DNA of 64,000 nucleotides from Erwinia persicina NBRC 102418 (GCF_001571305.1 NZ_BCTN01000006.1:1-64000), one strand, 5' to 3'; positions 1 through 9,336 are shown, counted from the first letter of the stretch. Translations and numbers: made by a program. The notes: generated from the letters alone by a model not told the origin.

Positions 1-59
1 AAAAATACTTTCAAGTGATTACTTTTCACCCAAAACTGCACTTTAACCTCGTTTTATGC

Positions 60-100
60 TGCTTTAATAAACAGAAATGGGCCAAAGGCCCATTTCTGTT
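60..100 (-). terminator. Rho-independent terminator of clpB
   Basis: A perfect 14-bp inverted repeat (arms 70-83 and 87-100, loop AAA) lies just beyond the clpB stop codon. Read on the minus strand, it is followed by a T-rich stretch. The position and form fit a transcription terminator for clpB. Confidence 0.75.
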
Positions 101-111
101 GCTTGCGTCAA

Positions 112-2685
112 TTATTGATGGGCGACGATAACGCCGTCCTCGACATCCATTTCTATGGTTTTGCCCGGAACCAGCGCACCAGACAGGATCTGCTGAGCCA
201 GCGGGTTTTCTATCTGCTGCTGAATAGCGCGTTTCAGCGGCCTTGCCCCATAGACCGGGTCATAACCATTTTCGCCCAGTTTCTTCAGCGCCTCTTCGGA
301 GATATGCAGAGCATAGCCACGATCTTCCAGTCGCTGATACAGGCGAGCCAGCTGGATGCGGGCAATAGAAGCAATATGCTGTTCACCCAGCGGATGGAAC
401 ACCACCAGCTCATCAATACGGTTGATAAACTCCGGACGGAAGTTCTGACTGACGACTGACAGCACCATCTCTTTCATATCGCCGTAGCTCAACGCACCGA
501 AGCGCTCCTGGATTAAGTCTGAACCCAGGTTCGAGGTCATTATCACGACCGTATTACGGAAGTCGACCGTTCTGCCCTGCCCGTCAGTAAGACGACCATC
601 GTCCAGCACCTGCAGCAGGATGTTAAACACATCCGGATGCGCCTTCTCTACCTCATCCAGCAGGATGACAGAATAAGGGCGACGGCGAACCGCCTCAGTC
701 AGATAACCGCCTTCTTCATATCCGACATAGCCAGGAGGAGCCCCGACAAGACGCGATACCGAATGTTTTTCCATAAATTCGGACATGTCGATACGCACCA
801 TCGCGTCGTCACTGTCGAACATAAAGTTAGCCAGCGCTTTACAGAGCTCTGTTTTACCCACCCCCGTCGGGCCGAGGAACAGGAATGACCCAATCGGGCG
901 GTTAGGATCGGCCAGTCCGGCACGGCTGCGGCGAATCGCATTCGATACCGCTTCCACCGCTTCATTCTGCCCAATCACCCGGGTGTGCAGCTCCTCCTCC
1001 ATACGCAGTAGTTTGTCGCGCTCACCTTCCATCATCCGGTCGACAGGGATCCCAGTCCAGCGCGCCAGCACACCGGCAATCTCGACGTCCGTTACGCGGT
1101 TACGCAGCAGTCGCATCGTCTTGCCTTCATTCTGCGTGGCAGCCGCCAGCTGTTTTTCCAGCTCCGGAATTTTTCCGTACTGCAGCTCAGACATCTGCCC
1201 GAGATCGCCCTGACGACGCGCCTGTTCCATTGCCAGCTTCGCCTGCTCCAGCTCGGCTTTAATATGCTGGGTGCCAGACAGTTCCGCTTTTTCTGCTTTC
1301 CACTCTTCTTCCAGCTCAGAGTATTCACGCTCTTTCTGGTTCAGTTCGGTTTCCAGCATCTCCAGCCGTTTGATACTCGCATCGTCAGACTCTTTCTTCA
1401 GCGCCTGCTGTTCCAGCTTCAGCTGAATAATACGACGCTCTAATCTGTCCAGTGATTCCGGCTTCGAGTCAATCTGCATACGAATGCTGGACGCGGCCTC
1501 ATCAATCAGGTCAATCGCCTTGTCCGGTAACTTACGGTCGGCAATGTAGCGGTGAGAGAGCGTCGCCGCCGCCACAATCGCCGGGTCAGTGATCTGCACA
1601 TGGTGATGCAGCTCATAACGTTCTTTTAAGCCACGCAGGATCGCGATGGTATCTTCCACAGTCGGTTCAGCAACGAAGACCTTTTGGAAACGCCGCTCCA
1701 GCGCAGCATCCTTCTCTATATACTGACGATACTCATCCAGCGTGGTCGCGCCCACACAGTGCAGCTCTCCTCGCGCCAGCGCTGGCTTCAGCATATTACC
1801 GGCATCCATTGCCCCATCGGCCTTACCTGCACCGACCATTGTATGCAGCTCGTCAATAAACAGAATGACGTTGCCTTCCTGCTTAGACAGGTCGCTCAGC
1901 ACCCCTTTCAGGCGCTCTTCAAATTCACCGCGATATTTCGCCCCGGCGACCAGCGCCCCCATATCAAGCGCCAGCACACGACGGCCTTTCAGCCCTTCAG
2001 GCACTTCTCCGTTGATGATGCGCTGCGCGAGGCCTTCGACAATGGCCGTTTTACCCACGCCAGGCTCACCGATCAGTACCGGGTTGTTTTTAGTACGGCG
2101 TTGCAGCACCTGAATGGTACGGCGGATCTCTTCGTCACGCCCGATGACCGGGTCCAGCTTACCCAGCTCCGCCCGTTCAGTCAGATCGATGGTGTATTTT
2201 TTCAGTGCCTGCCGCTGATCTTCTGCTCCCTGGTCGTTCACGCTGTCTCCTCCCCGCATCTGCTCAATGGCTTTGCTCAGTTTGTCACTGGTGGCACCGG
2301 CAAACTTTAACAGGTCAGCCAGCGAACCACGGGAGTCGAGCGCCGCCAGAACGAACAGTTCTGATGAAATAAAATTATCGCCCCGCTTTTGGGCCAGCTT
2401 GTCGCACAGGTTAAGTACCCGCACTAAGTCGGCAGAAGGCTGAACATCGCCATCGCTGCCTTCCACCTGCGGTAAACGGCTCAGGGCCTGTTCAATGCCG
2501 GTGCGCAGTGATGCAACGTCAAGGCCTGCGGTCGTGAGTAATGGACGAACGGATCCGCCTTCCTGATTAAGCAGTGCGCTCATCAGATGCAGAGGTTCGA
2601 TAAATTGGTTGTCGCGGCCAAGAGCCAGTGACTGAGCGTCGGCGAGTGCCAGTTGGAATTTGTTAGTAAGACGATCCAGACGCAT
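112..2685 (-). CDS. clpB: ATP-dependent protein disaggregase ClpB
   Basis: ClpB is the cytoplasmic Hsp100 disaggregase that, with DnaK/DnaJ/GrpE, threads aggregated proteins through a hexameric ring. The 857-residue product has the same length as the E. coli protein. The N-terminal substrate domain covers about residues 1-145. It is followed by AAA+ domain 1 with Walker A GEPGVGKT at 206-213, a long charged coiled-coil middle domain (about 410-525), and AAA+ domain 2 with Walker A GPTGVGKT near 605-612. No key motif is missing. The gene is monocistronic, with its own heat-shock promoter upstream and a terminator downstream. Identification is by full-length family resemblance and by its place next to pgeF and rluD. 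Confidence 0.98.
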   Translation of the reverse strand: MRLDRLTNKFQLALADAQSLALGRDNQFIEPLHLMSALLNQEGGSVRPLLTTAGLDVASLRTGIEQALSRLPQVEGSDGDVQPSADLVRVLNLCDKLAQKRGDNFISSELFVLAALDSRGSLADLLKFAGATSDKLSKAIEQMRGGDSVNDQGAEDQRQALKKYTIDLTERAELGKLDPVIGRDEEIRRTIQVLQRRTKNNPVLIGEPGVGKTAIVEGLAQRIINGEVPEGLKGRRVLALDMGALVAGAKYRGEFEERLKGVLSDLSKQEGNVILFIDELHTMVGAGKADGAMDAGNMLKPALARGELHCVGATTLDEYRQYIEKDAALERRFQKVFVAEPTVEDTIAILRGLKERYELHHHVQITDPAIVAAATLSHRYIADRKLPDKAIDLIDEAASSIRMQIDSKPESLDRLERRIIQLKLEQQALKKESDDASIKRLEMLETELNQKEREYSELEEEWKAEKAELSGTQHIKAELEQAKLAMEQARRQGDLGQMSELQYGKIPELEKQLAAATQNEGKTMRLLRNRVTDVEIAGVLARWTGIPVDRMMEGERDKLLRMEEELHTRVIGQNEAVEAVSNAIRRSRAGLADPNRPIGSFLFLGPTGVGKTELCKALANFMFDSDDAMVRIDMSEFMEKHSVSRLVGAPPGYVGYEEGGYLTEAVRRRPYSVILLDEVEKAHPDVFNILLQVLDDGRLTDGQGRTVDFRNTVVIMTSNLGSDLIQERFGALSYGDMKEMVLSVVSQNFRPEFINRIDELVVFHPLGEQHIASIARIQLARLYQRLEDRGYALHISEEALKKLGENGYDPVYGARPLKRAIQQQIENPLAQQILSGALVPGKTIEMDVEDGVIVAHQ

Positions 2686-2722
2686 AATTTCCCCCTATCA
2701 GGTCAAATTGCTACTGGAGATT

Positions 2723-2751
2723 AAATGAGGTCATCCCTCAAATTTTTCAAG
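2723..2751 (-). promoter_or_regulatory. Sigma-32 heat-shock promoter of clpB
   Basis: On the minus strand a CTTGAAA -35 element (2745-2751) is followed after 14 bp by CCTCATTT (2723-2730). This matches the RpoH consensus CTTGAAA-N13-15-CCCCATNT. It sits about 40 bp upstream of the clpB start and resembles the known E. coli clpB promoter. Confidence 0.8.
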
Positions 2752-2811
2752 GTTAATGGCCTGACATTTTGGAGAAAAAAACATCAATCCGGACCGTCTT
2801 ATGGCGCTAGG

Positions 2812-3540
2812 TTATATCAGCCAGATCAAACTTGCCATACGGCCAGTGACGCCATCGCGTCGGAAGGAGAAAAATTGCTCAGGCTGTGTATAGGTACACT
2901 GGCCAGCATCCCAGACGTGACGCACTCCGCAGGCCTGAAGACGATGTTTTGCCAACAGCGATAAATCGGCATAAAACTTTTCACCCGCCGGGCGGAAAGC
3001 CACTGAGTCGCCTGGATTTTGTGCGATAAAGGCCTCGCGGACTTCCTGTCCGACCTCAAATGCTTCTGCGCCTATTGCGGGGCCCAGCCAGGCAAAAATC
3101 TGTGAGGGAGGGGCAGAAAAAGCATTTAATGTCTCTTCGAGTACCCCATTACACAGCCCCCGCCAGCCGGCATGAGCAGCGGCGACTTCCTGACCGTCCT
3201 GGGAACAGAACAATACCGGAAGACAGTCGGCGGTCATCACGGCGCAAACCACACCCGGCGTCCGGCTATAAGCCGCATCCGCCCGCAGTGATGGCGGGAC
3301 CTTCCAGTCCAGTGTCAGCACCTCTGTGCCATGTACCTGCTCCAGCCACTGCGGCATGGAGGGCAGATCGCCAAGCTCCAGCAGGCGCTGACGGTTGGTC
3401 TGCACATGCTGCTCGTCGTCGCCCACGTGCGCGCCGAGGTTGAGGCTGTCCCAGGGAGCCTGGCTTACGCCCCCCTGACGCGTGCTGCTGCACGCTCGCA
3501 CGCTGGCCGGAACCTGCCAGCCGGGAATAATCAGACTCAT
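2812..3540 (-). CDS. pgeF: Purine nucleoside phosphorylase / laccase-domain protein PgeF (YfiH)
   Basis: This is a 242-residue member of the YfiH/DUF152 family. These cytoplasmic metal-dependent enzymes are reported to act as purine nucleoside phosphorylase/adenosine deaminase, and in E. coli as an editing enzyme for peptidoglycan precursors. Conserved pieces are seen: SLNLGAHVGDD near residue 31, QVHG near 68, TADCLPVLF near 103 (the metal Cys/His set), and AAHAGWRGL near 120. The start codon overlaps the rluD stop by one base (TAATG), so the two genes are translationally coupled, as in E. coli. Length and context fit; nothing odd is seen. Confidence 0.93.
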   Translation of the reverse strand: MSLIIPGWQVPASVRACSSTRQGGVSQAPWDSLNLGAHVGDDEQHVQTNRQRLLELGDLPSMPQWLEQVHGTEVLTLDWKVPPSLRADAAYSRTPGVVCAVMTADCLPVLFCSQDGQEVAAAHAGWRGLCNGVLEETLNAFSAPPSQIFAWLGPAIGAEAFEVGQEVREAFIAQNPGDSVAFRPAGEKFYADLSLLAKHRLQACGVRHVWDAGQCTYTQPEQFFSFRRDGVTGRMASLIWLI

Positions 3541-4517
3541 TACCAGTCCAGCTGCTCTTTGAACTCTTCGGTATCGGCCTTCAGGGCATTGATCAACTCA
3601 ACCATGTCCTGAGGCAGAGGCGCATGCCATTCCATCTCAATCCCGGTGATCGGGTGATAGAGACGCAGCATCGTGGCATGTAAAGCCTGACGGTCGAAAC
3701 CACGCAAAGTGCTGATAAAGGCTTCGGAGGCCCCTTTTGGTGGGCGAGGACGGCCGCCATAAAGCGGGTCACCCACCAGCGGATGATTGATATGCGACAT
3801 ATGCACACGGATCTGGTGCGTACGTCCGGTTTCCAGCCGCAGACGCAGCCGCGTATGGGCACGGAAGTGCTCCATAATACGGTAGTGCGTGGTGGCCGGT
3901 TTGCCCATCGGGTGTACTGCCATGTGAGTACGCTTCGTCGAATGGCGGCTGATGGGCTGATCGACCGTACCGCCCGCCGTCATGCGACCAATAGCAACGG
4001 CTTCATATTCACGGGTAAACTCGCGCAGCTGCAGCGACTCCACCAGGTGCGTCTGAGCCGGCACCGTTTTTGCCACTACCATCAGGCCCGTGGTGTCTTT
4101 ATCCAGACGGTGCACAATACCGGCACGAGGCACATCGGCAATCGCCGGGAAATGGTGCAGCAGTGCATTCAGCACCGTGCCGTCAGGATTACCGGCCCCC
4201 GGATGTACGACCAGGTCGCGCGGTTTATTGATCACCAGAATATCGTCATCTTCGTAGACGATATTCAGGGCAATGTCCTGGGCTTCCCAGCGGGCTTCTT
4301 CATCAATTTCCGCATCGAGAGTAATTTGCTCACCGCCGAGCACTGTTTCTTTCGGTTTGTCGATTATTGCACCATTGACGGTGATGCGGCGGTCGAGGAT
4401 CCATTCTTTTATGCGAGAACGGGAATAATCAGGGAACAATTCGGCCAAAGCCTGATCTAACCGTTGTCCGAGTTGCGATTCGGATACCGTTGCATTGAGT
4501 TTTACTTGTTGTGCCAT
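3540..4517 (-). CDS. rluD: 23S rRNA pseudouridine(1911/1915/1917) synthase RluD
   Basis: RluD converts three uridines in helix 69 of 23S rRNA to pseudouridine, which is needed for normal ribosome assembly and termination. The 325-residue product has an N-terminal S4 RNA-binding domain (about 18-80) and an RluA-type catalytic domain. The signature HRLDKDTTGL holds the catalytic aspartate at residue 139. The gene is first in the rluD-pgeF pair and is divergent from bamD, with 134 bp between them. This arrangement is the same as in E. coli. Confidence 0.96.
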   Translation of the reverse strand: MAQQVKLNATVSESQLGQRLDQALAELFPDYSRSRIKEWILDRRITVNGAIIDKPKETVLGGEQITLDAEIDEEARWEAQDIALNIVYEDDDILVINKPRDLVVHPGAGNPDGTVLNALLHHFPAIADVPRAGIVHRLDKDTTGLMVVAKTVPAQTHLVESLQLREFTREYEAVAIGRMTAGGTVDQPISRHSTKRTHMAVHPMGKPATTHYRIMEHFRAHTRLRLRLETGRTHQIRVHMSHINHPLVGDPLYGGRPRPPKGASEAFISTLRGFDRQALHATMLRLYHPITGIEMEWHAPLPQDMVELINALKADTEEFKEQLDW

Positions 4518-4651
4518 AAATAAACAGCTTCTTCGTTAACGTTGGGTTTTCACGGCGATGCCGTTTAATATAATGTGCTATCGTACCTGGTCACTACCGG
4601 AAGCTTAACGGACAGCTTCCTGAATAACACTCTGAGGATAAGCAAATCGTC

Positions 4652-5383
4652 ATGACGCGTATGAAATATCTGGTGGCTGCAGCCACGTTGAGCCTGGCAT
4701 TAGCTGGATGTTCCGGCTCCAAGGATGTGGTGCCTGACAGCCCGCCTTCCGAGATCTATGCCACTGCCCAGCAAAAACTGCAGGACGGTAACTTTAAAGG
4801 AGCAATAACGCAACTGGAAGCGCTCGATAACCGCTATCCATTCGGCCCTTACTCCCAGCAAGTTCAGCTAGACCTGATCTACGCTTACTATAAAAATGCC
4901 GATTTGCCACTGGCGCAAGCCGCCATTGACCGCTTTATGCGTCTGAATCCTACGCATCCAAACGTGGACTACGTAATCTATATGCGTGGTCTGACGGATA
5001 TGGCGCTGGATGACAGTGCACTGCAGGGCTTTTTTGGTATAGACCGTTCAGACCGCGATCCCACCCATGCGCGTGATGCCTTTAAAGACTTCTCGCAGCT
5101 GCTGCGTGGCTATCCAAACAGCCAGTATGCGACGGATGCACGCAAACGCCTGGTGTTCCTGAAAGATCGTCTGGCGAAATACGAACTGTCTGTGGCGGAA
5201 TTCTACACTAAACGTGAGGCATATGTCGCTGTGGTTAACCGCGTGGAACAAATGCTGAAAGATTACCCGGATACACAGGCTACACGAAACGCACTGCCAC
5301 TGATGGAAAATGCTTACCGTCAGCTGCAGTTAAATGCTGAGGCCGATCGCGTGGCAAAAATCATCGCCGCCAATCAGGCTTAA
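4652..5383 (+). CDS. bamD: Outer membrane assembly lipoprotein BamD
   Basis: BamD is the essential lipoprotein partner of BamA in the beta-barrel assembly machine, on the periplasmic face of the outer membrane. The 243-residue protein begins with a lipoprotein signal ending in the lipobox LALAGC, so Cys20 is the lipidated residue. Residues S-G after it do not form an inner-membrane retention signal. The rest is TPR-like helices (for example [13 protein letters not shown] near 39, and tandem repeats to about 230). The start MTRMKYL matches the E. coli form. The gene is monocistronic and followed by a strong terminator. Confidence 0.96.
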   Translation: MTRMKYLVAAATLSLALAGCSGSKDVVPDSPPSEIYATAQQKLQDGNFKGAITQLEALDNRYPFGPYSQQVQLDLIYAYYKNADLPLAQAAIDRFMRLNPTHPNVDYVIYMRGLTDMALDDSALQGFFGIDRSDRDPTHARDAFKDFSQLLRGYPNSQYATDARKRLVFLKDRLAKYELSVAEFYTKREAYVAVVNRVEQMLKDYPDTQATRNALPLMENAYRQLQLNAEADRVAKIIAANQA

Positions 5384-5394
5384 GTCTGAAGTCA

Positions 5395-5427
5395 TAAAAA
5401 AGGCAGCCTGCGGGCTGCCTTTTTTTG
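5395..5427 (+). terminator. Rho-independent terminator of bamD
   Basis: The stem AGGCAGCC (5401-5408) and GGCTGCCT (5413-5420), with a TGCG loop, is followed by seven T residues and preceded by an A-run. It begins about 11 bp after the bamD stop codon. Confidence 0.9.
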
Positions 5428-5571
5428 GCCTGGAAACGGATGTGGCCCTCCATTTCCAGTCAGTTCAACCGGTCAACAATGCCATTGAAAACGCCCCCCG
5501 ACAACCCTCAGAGTCCGATTTATCCTTCCGCCTCACACTTTTCTTGTCCTTGACAAAAAGTGACAAAATAA

Positions 5572-5587
5572 CGTGATTTTGATCACA
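5572..5587 (+). promoter_or_regulatory. Probable CRP-binding site upstream of raiA
   Basis: CGTGA-N6-TCACA matches nine of ten conserved positions of the cAMP-CRP consensus TGTGA-N6-TCACA. It lies 65 bp upstream of the raiA start. Catabolite-linked control of raiA (yfiA) is reported in E. coli, which supports the reading. The exact promoter was not resolved. Confidence 0.55.
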
Positions 5588-5651
5588 CTTTTTTACCCTT
5601 TTCGCGGTATGCTGGGTTCACCAAGACGGAAATGACAGAGAGGTAAGCACT

Positions 5652-5990
5652 ATGGTTCTGAACATTACCAGTAAGCAAATGGACATCACTCCGGCTATCC
5701 GCCAACATGTCGAAGACCGTCTCGCCAAGCTTGAAAAGTGGCAAACTCATCTGATTAACCCGCACATCGTTCTGTCAAAAGAGCCGAAAGAATTTGTTGC
5801 CGATGCCAACATTAACACGCCAAACGGCCCGCTGGTCGCCAGCGCCAAGCATGAAGATATGTACACGGCAATCAACGATCTGATTAACAAACTGGAACGT
5901 CAGCTGAACAAGGTTCAGCATAAGGGTGAAGCGCGTCGCGCCTCTGCCAGTGTTAAAGATCTCAGTGTGGTTGAAACTGACGAAGAGTAA
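5652..5990 (+). CDS. raiA: Ribosome-associated inhibitor / hibernation factor RaiA
   Basis: RaiA (YfiA, protein Y) binds the 30S A and P sites during cold shock or stationary phase. It stabilises inactive 70S ribosomes and blocks initiation. The 112-residue protein shows the family start [20 protein letters not shown], the beta-alpha-beta fold of the S30AE domain, and a short acidic C-terminal tail (VVETDEE). A good ribosome-binding sequence (AGAGAGG) precedes the ATG. A CRP-like site lies upstream and a terminator follows. The neighbours bamD and pheL/pheA are as in E. coli. Confidence 0.96.
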   Translation: MVLNITSKQMDITPAIRQHVEDRLAKLEKWQTHLINPHIVLSKEPKEFVADANINTPNGPLVASAKHEDMYTAINDLINKLERQLNKVQHKGEARRASASVKDLSVVETDEE

Positions 5991-6007
5991 TCTGCTAAAA
6001 CAGTGAT

Positions 6008-6031
6008 AACGCGCCTCAGGGCGCGTTTTTT
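6008..6031 (+). terminator. Rho-independent terminator of raiA
   Basis: The stem AACGCGCC (6008-6015) and GGCGCGTT (6020-6027), with loop TCAG, continues into a T-run. It lies 18 bp after the raiA stop codon. Confidence 0.85.
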
Positions 6032-6089
6032 ATTGACAGAATGAAATTGCAGCGGTTACTTTATCCCCTCTGACATCATGGATAGCCTA

Positions 6090-6146
6090 ATGAAACAATC
6101 TTCGTTTTTCTTCGCATTCTTTTTTACCTTCTTTACCTTCCCCTGA
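6090..6146 (+). CDS. pheL: pheA operon leader peptide PheL
   Basis: This is an 18-codon frame whose product has nine phenylalanines in three clusters (FFF, FFF and FF..F). It is too short for ordinary gene calling. Its translation senses the supply of charged tRNA-Phe: when ribosomes stall on the Phe codons, the downstream attenuator hairpin is not formed and pheA is transcribed. The E. coli leader is 15 residues with seven Phe, so this one is slightly longer. The attenuator lies about 50 bp downstream and pheA starts 100 bp downstream. Confidence 0.92.
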   Translation: MKQSSFFFAFFFTFFTFP

Positions 6147-6195
6147 CCGGGAGGCTATTCGTCGTGTAAGAAGCAATGCGAAGACGAACAATAAA

Positions 6196-6222
6196 GCCTC
6201 CCCAGCGGGAGGCTTTTTTTTT
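6196..6222 (+). terminator. pheA attenuator
   Basis: The hairpin GCCTCCC (6196-6202), loop CAGC, GGGAGGC (6207-6213) is followed by nine T residues. It sits between pheL and pheA, the position of the regulated terminator in phenylalanine attenuation. Confidence 0.9.
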
Positions 6223-6246
6223 AGCCACATCTGACAGGTAGCAAAT

Positions 6247-7407
6247 ATGAATCCCGAAAATCCTTTGCTGGCTCTGCGCGGTAAGATCAGCGCACTGGAC
6301 GAAGAGCTGTTGTCACTGCTGGCTCGCCGCCGCGCACTGGCCGTTGAAGTTGCCGAGGCCAAAATGGCCACGCATCGCCCCGTACGCGACATCGACCGGG
6401 AACGAGACCTGCTTGAACACCTGATCACGCTGGGTAAAAGCCACAAGCTGGATGCACATTACATCACACGTCTCTTTCAACTAATCATTGAAGACTCCGT
6501 GCTGACGCAGCAGGCGCTGCTGCAAAAGCATCTGAACAACACCAACCCTCACTCCGCGCGTATCGCCTTCCTCGGGCCAAAAGGCTCGTATTCGCATCTG
6601 GCCTCACGTCACTACGCTGCACGCCATTTTGATAATTTTATTGAGAGTGGCTGCCTGAAGTTTCACGATATCTTTAATCAGGTAGAAACCGGGCTGGCAG
6701 ACTATGCCGTATTACCCGTAGAGAACACGACTTCGGGATCGATAAACGATGTCTATGACCTGCTGCAGCACACCAGCCTGTCCATTGTCGGCGAGATCAC
6801 CCTGCCTATCGATCACTGTGTGCTGGTCACCGGTCAAACCACGCTGCAGGAGATTGAAACGGTGTACAGCCATCCGCAGCCGTTCCAGCAGTGCAGCCAG
6901 TTTATTAACCGCTACCCGCACTGGAAAATTGAGTACACCGAAAGTACCGCCGCTGCGATGGAAAGAGTGGCGGCGATGAATTCACCGAAGGTGGCCGCAC
7001 TGGGCAGCGAAGCAGGCGGTGAACTGTACGGTTTGCAGGTGCTGGAACGCAATCTGGCCAATCAGCGTCAGAATATTACCCGCTTCATCGTGCTGGCGCG
7101 CAAGCCGGTTGAGGTGTCATTGCAGGTTCCGGCGAAAACCACGCTGATTATGGCCACAGGTCAGCAGGCAGGTGCGCTGGTTGAGGCCCTGCTGGTACTG
7201 CGTAAGCACAACCTGACCATGAGTAAACTGGAATCACGTCCGATTAACGGCAATCCGTGGCAGGAGATGTTCTATATCGATTTCCAGGGCAACCTGAATA
7301 CCGAAGACGTGCAGCAGGCGCTGCGTGAACTGACGCCAATGACCCGTTCCCTCAAAGTACTCGGCTGCTATCCCAGCGAGAATGTTGTCGCAGTCGATCC
7401 GCAGTAA
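6247..7407 (+). CDS. pheA: Bifunctional chorismate mutase / prephenate dehydratase PheA
   Basis: PheA converts chorismate to prephenate and then to phenylpyruvate, the committed steps of phenylalanine synthesis. It is feedback-inhibited by phenylalanine. The 386-residue protein has three parts: an AroQ-type chorismate mutase helix bundle (about 1-95, starting with [19 protein letters not shown]), a prephenate dehydratase domain (about 104-285, with [10 protein letters not shown] and [10 protein letters not shown]), and a C-terminal ACT regulatory domain with the GALV and ESRP motifs. Length equals the E. coli enzyme. It is controlled by the pheL attenuator upstream, and a terminator follows. 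The neighbours differ from E. coli: here two accessory genes separate it from tyrA. Confidence 0.97.
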   Translation: MNPENPLLALRGKISALDEELLSLLARRRALAVEVAEAKMATHRPVRDIDRERDLLEHLITLGKSHKLDAHYITRLFQLIIEDSVLTQQALLQKHLNNTNPHSARIAFLGPKGSYSHLASRHYAARHFDNFIESGCLKFHDIFNQVETGLADYAVLPVENTTSGSINDVYDLLQHTSLSIVGEITLPIDHCVLVTGQTTLQEIETVYSHPQPFQQCSQFINRYPHWKIEYTESTAAAMERVAAMNSPKVAALGSEAGGELYGLQVLERNLANQRQNITRFIVLARKPVEVSLQVPAKTTLIMATGQQAGALVEALLVLRKHNLTMSKLESRPINGNPWQEMFYIDFQGNLNTEDVQQALRELTPMTRSLKVLGCYPSENVVAVDPQ

Positions 7408-7414
7408 GTTTTGT

Positions 7415-7443
7415 CCGCCAGTGCTTTAACGCTGGCGGTTTTC
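7415..7443 (+). terminator. Rho-independent terminator of pheA
   Basis: The stem CCGCCAG (7415-7421) and CTGGCGG (7432-7438) is followed by TTTT and starts 8 bp after the pheA stop. Confidence 0.75.
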
Positions 7444-7479
7444 GCCTTTCCCGCAGAGAAATATTTACGCTGATGCACC

Positions 7480-7509
7480 TATCGCTATATCATTAGATAT
7501 ATAACGATA
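7480..7509 (+). promoter_or_regulatory. ModE-like molybdate-responsive operator
   Basis: An imperfect palindrome, TATCGCTATAT at 7480-7490 and ATATAACGATA at 7499-7509, contains TATAT-N7-TATAT flanked by CG pairs. This agrees with the binding motif of the molybdate-sensing repressor ModE (TATAT-N7/8-TAYAT inside CGNTATAT...ATATANCG). It ends 14 bp before the next start codon, where a bound repressor would block transcription or initiation. Function is inferred from the motif alone. Confidence 0.6.
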
Positions 7510-7523
7510 CTCGGGCAACGCTT

Positions 7524-8573
7524 ATGACCCCCCTCACCCGCTTTTATCCTGCATTACTCCTTAGCGTCTTTATGACCTTTTCCGTCCAGGCTTCCAGGCA
7601 GGTGACCGACCAGCTGGGCAGGCAGGTAGCCCTTCCCGATCGGGTCGATCGGGTCGTGGTTCTGCAACATCAGACGTTAAACCTGCTGGTAGAGCTGAAT
7701 GCGACAGATAAGATAGTGGGTATCCTCAGCAACTGGAAACAACAGCTTGGCGATGACTATAGCCGGCTGGTCCCCGAACTCAATACCCTGCCCACGCTGG
7801 GCGATCTTACTCATGTGGATCTGGAAAAGCTGGTAGCCCTGCATCCCCAGGTGGTCTTTGTCACCAATTATGCCCCACAGGAGATGATCGATCAGATCCA
7901 GAGCCTGGGCATCGCGGTGGTTGCCATCTCTCTGCGCAGCGATACGCAACAGGCGAGACAGCTCAACCCACAGCTGAAAAACGAAGAGCAAGCCTATAAT
8001 GAGGGTCTTGCGCAGGGCATTCGTCTGATCGGGGACGTGGTGGGTCAGCAACCGCAGGCAGAAAAACTGATTACCGCCACGTTCAGCCAGCGCCAGCAGG
8101 TAGCCCGCCGGCTGCAGGATATCCCCGGCAAAGCACGCGTTCGCGTGTATATGGCCAACCCTGACCTGACGACCTACGGTACCGGTAAATATACCGGTCT
8201 GATGATGGCGCATGCTGGCGCGATCAACGTCGCCGCCGCCACGGTCAAAGGCTATAAGCAGGTTTCCATGGAGCAGATTCTGGCATGGAACCCACAGGTC
8301 ATTTTTGTGCAGGATCGCTATCCACGGGTGATTGACGAGATCGCACAGCAGCCCGCCTGGCAGGCCGTGGATGCCGTTAAAAACCATCGGGTTTATCTGA
8401 TGCCGGAATATGCTAAGGCCTGGGGATATCCGATGCCGGAAGCCATGGCACTGGGTGAACTGTGGATGGCGAAGAAACTCTATCCGGCGAGATTTGCCGA
8501 TATTGATATGCAGCAGCAGGCAGACCAGTGGTATCAGCGTTTTTACCGCACACACTATCGCGGCGGCAACTGA
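7524..8573 (+). CDS. Periplasmic substrate-binding protein, BtuF/FecB/MolA-like
   Basis: This 349-residue protein begins with a signal peptide (hydrophobic stretch about 9-21, probable cut after VQA at residue 23). The mature part has the layout of class III solute-binding proteins for siderophores, haem, B12 or molybdate (two lobes joined by a long helix). It shows QVTDQLGRQVALPDRVDRVVV at the start, 'LVALHPQVVFV' near 105, and MPEYAKAWGYPMPEA near the end. The ligand cannot be told from sequence. The ModE-like operator just upstream and the ModA-like partner downstream point to an oxyanion (molybdate or tungstate), as for the family member MolA. No permease or ATPase gene is adjacent. Its stop overlaps the next start (TGATG). 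Confidence 0.82.
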   Translation: MTPLTRFYPALLLSVFMTFSVQASRQVTDQLGRQVALPDRVDRVVVLQHQTLNLLVELNATDKIVGILSNWKQQLGDDYSRLVPELNTLPTLGDLTHVDLEKLVALHPQVVFVTNYAPQEMIDQIQSLGIAVVAISLRSDTQQARQLNPQLKNEEQAYNEGLAQGIRLIGDVVGQQPQAEKLITATFSQRQQVARRLQDIPGKARVRVYMANPDLTTYGTGKYTGLMMAHAGAINVAAATVKGYKQVSMEQILAWNPQVIFVQDRYPRVIDEIAQQPAWQAVDAVKNHRVYLMPEYAKAWGYPMPEAMALGELWMAKKLYPARFADIDMQQQADQWYQRFYRTHYRGGN

Positions 8574-9292
8574 TGCCCCCTTTACAGGTGCTGGCAGCAG
8601 GCAGCCTGCGTGACGTCTGGCCTGCCATCATCAGTGCGTTCCAGCATCATTATCCGGCGGGCATCGTGACGCAGTTTGGTCCGGCAGGTTTACTGCGCCA
8701 GCGCATTGAACGGGGTGAACAATGCGATCTTTTCGTCTCCGCCAGCATGATGCACCCGCTGGCGCTAAAGCGGGCCGGGCGGGCACAGGATGTCGGAGTA
8801 TGTTGCCACAATCTGTTGTGCCTGAGCGTTTCTCACCGCATCCCTCCCGCCCCCTGGCTCGAACTGCTGGGCAACCCGGCGCTGCGCATTGCAACCTCAA
8901 CGCCGGGATGCGATCCGTGCGGTGATTATACCTGGCTGCTGTTCGATCGTATTGAGCGGCAATATGCCACACTGGGTGAACAGTTAAAGCAACGGGCACT
9001 GACGCTTGTTGGGGGAGAAAAGTCATCGCCCGTCCCGCCGGGTAAACGGGCGTCACAGTGGATCATTCAGTCGGGCCAGGCAGATATTTTTATTGGCTAT
9101 CAAAGCTATGCGCAGATGCTGCAGGCAGCAGACGGCATCAGCACCGTGTTCATCCCTGCTGAATGGCAGACGCGGGCTGACTATGGTTATGCCGTGTGCC
9201 GCCCTGCCGGGAAAAAACTGGCCGAGATGTTGTTAACGCATGCGGGGCAAAAGATTTTCGTCGCGGCGGGATTTGGTGCTGTCACGGGCTGA
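8573..9292 (+). CDS. ModA-like solute-binding domain protein without signal peptide
   Basis: This 239-residue protein begins directly with MPPLQVLAAGSLRDVWPA, which lines up with the mature N-terminus of molybdate-binding ModA proteins (VFAAASL...). It also has FGPAGLLRQRIERGEQCDLFVS near residue 33, the equivalent of the ModA oxyanion-binding loop. No signal peptide is seen from this start. An upstream in-frame start at 8528 would add only a non-signal-like stretch. It is translationally coupled to the preceding binding protein by a TGATG overlap. It may be a cytoplasmic molybdate/tungstate-binding or sensing protein, or a lineage-specific ModA that lost export. Family assignment is good; the role is inference. 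Confidence 0.75.
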   Translation: MPPLQVLAAGSLRDVWPAIISAFQHHYPAGIVTQFGPAGLLRQRIERGEQCDLFVSASMMHPLALKRAGRAQDVGVCCHNLLCLSVSHRIPPAPWLELLGNPALRIATSTPGCDPCGDYTWLLFDRIERQYATLGEQLKQRALTLVGGEKSSPVPPGKRASQWIIQSGQADIFIGYQSYAQMLQAADGISTVFIPAEWQTRADYGYAVCRPAGKKLAEMLLTHAGQKIFVAAGFGAVTG

Positions 9293-9320
9293 CCTTCTGT
9301 TTGGGTCAGCCCGTGACAGC
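9278..9320. repeat. 17-bp perfect inverted repeat between convergent genes
   Basis: Arms 9278-9294 and 9304-9320 are perfectly complementary (GCTGTCACGGGCTGACC on the left) around a 9-base loop. The left arm includes the stop codon of the ModA-like gene. It lies between two convergent genes, where it could end transcription from both sides or protect 3' ends, although neither side has a clear T-run. Confidence 0.7.
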
Positions 9321-9336
9321 TGGGCATACATAACAC

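Noticed and set aside
1-59. A possible gene end or rRNA remnant at the left edge, where E. coli has an rRNA operon after clpB.
   Set aside because: The 59 bases show no recognisable 5S or tRNA sequence, so nothing can be supported.
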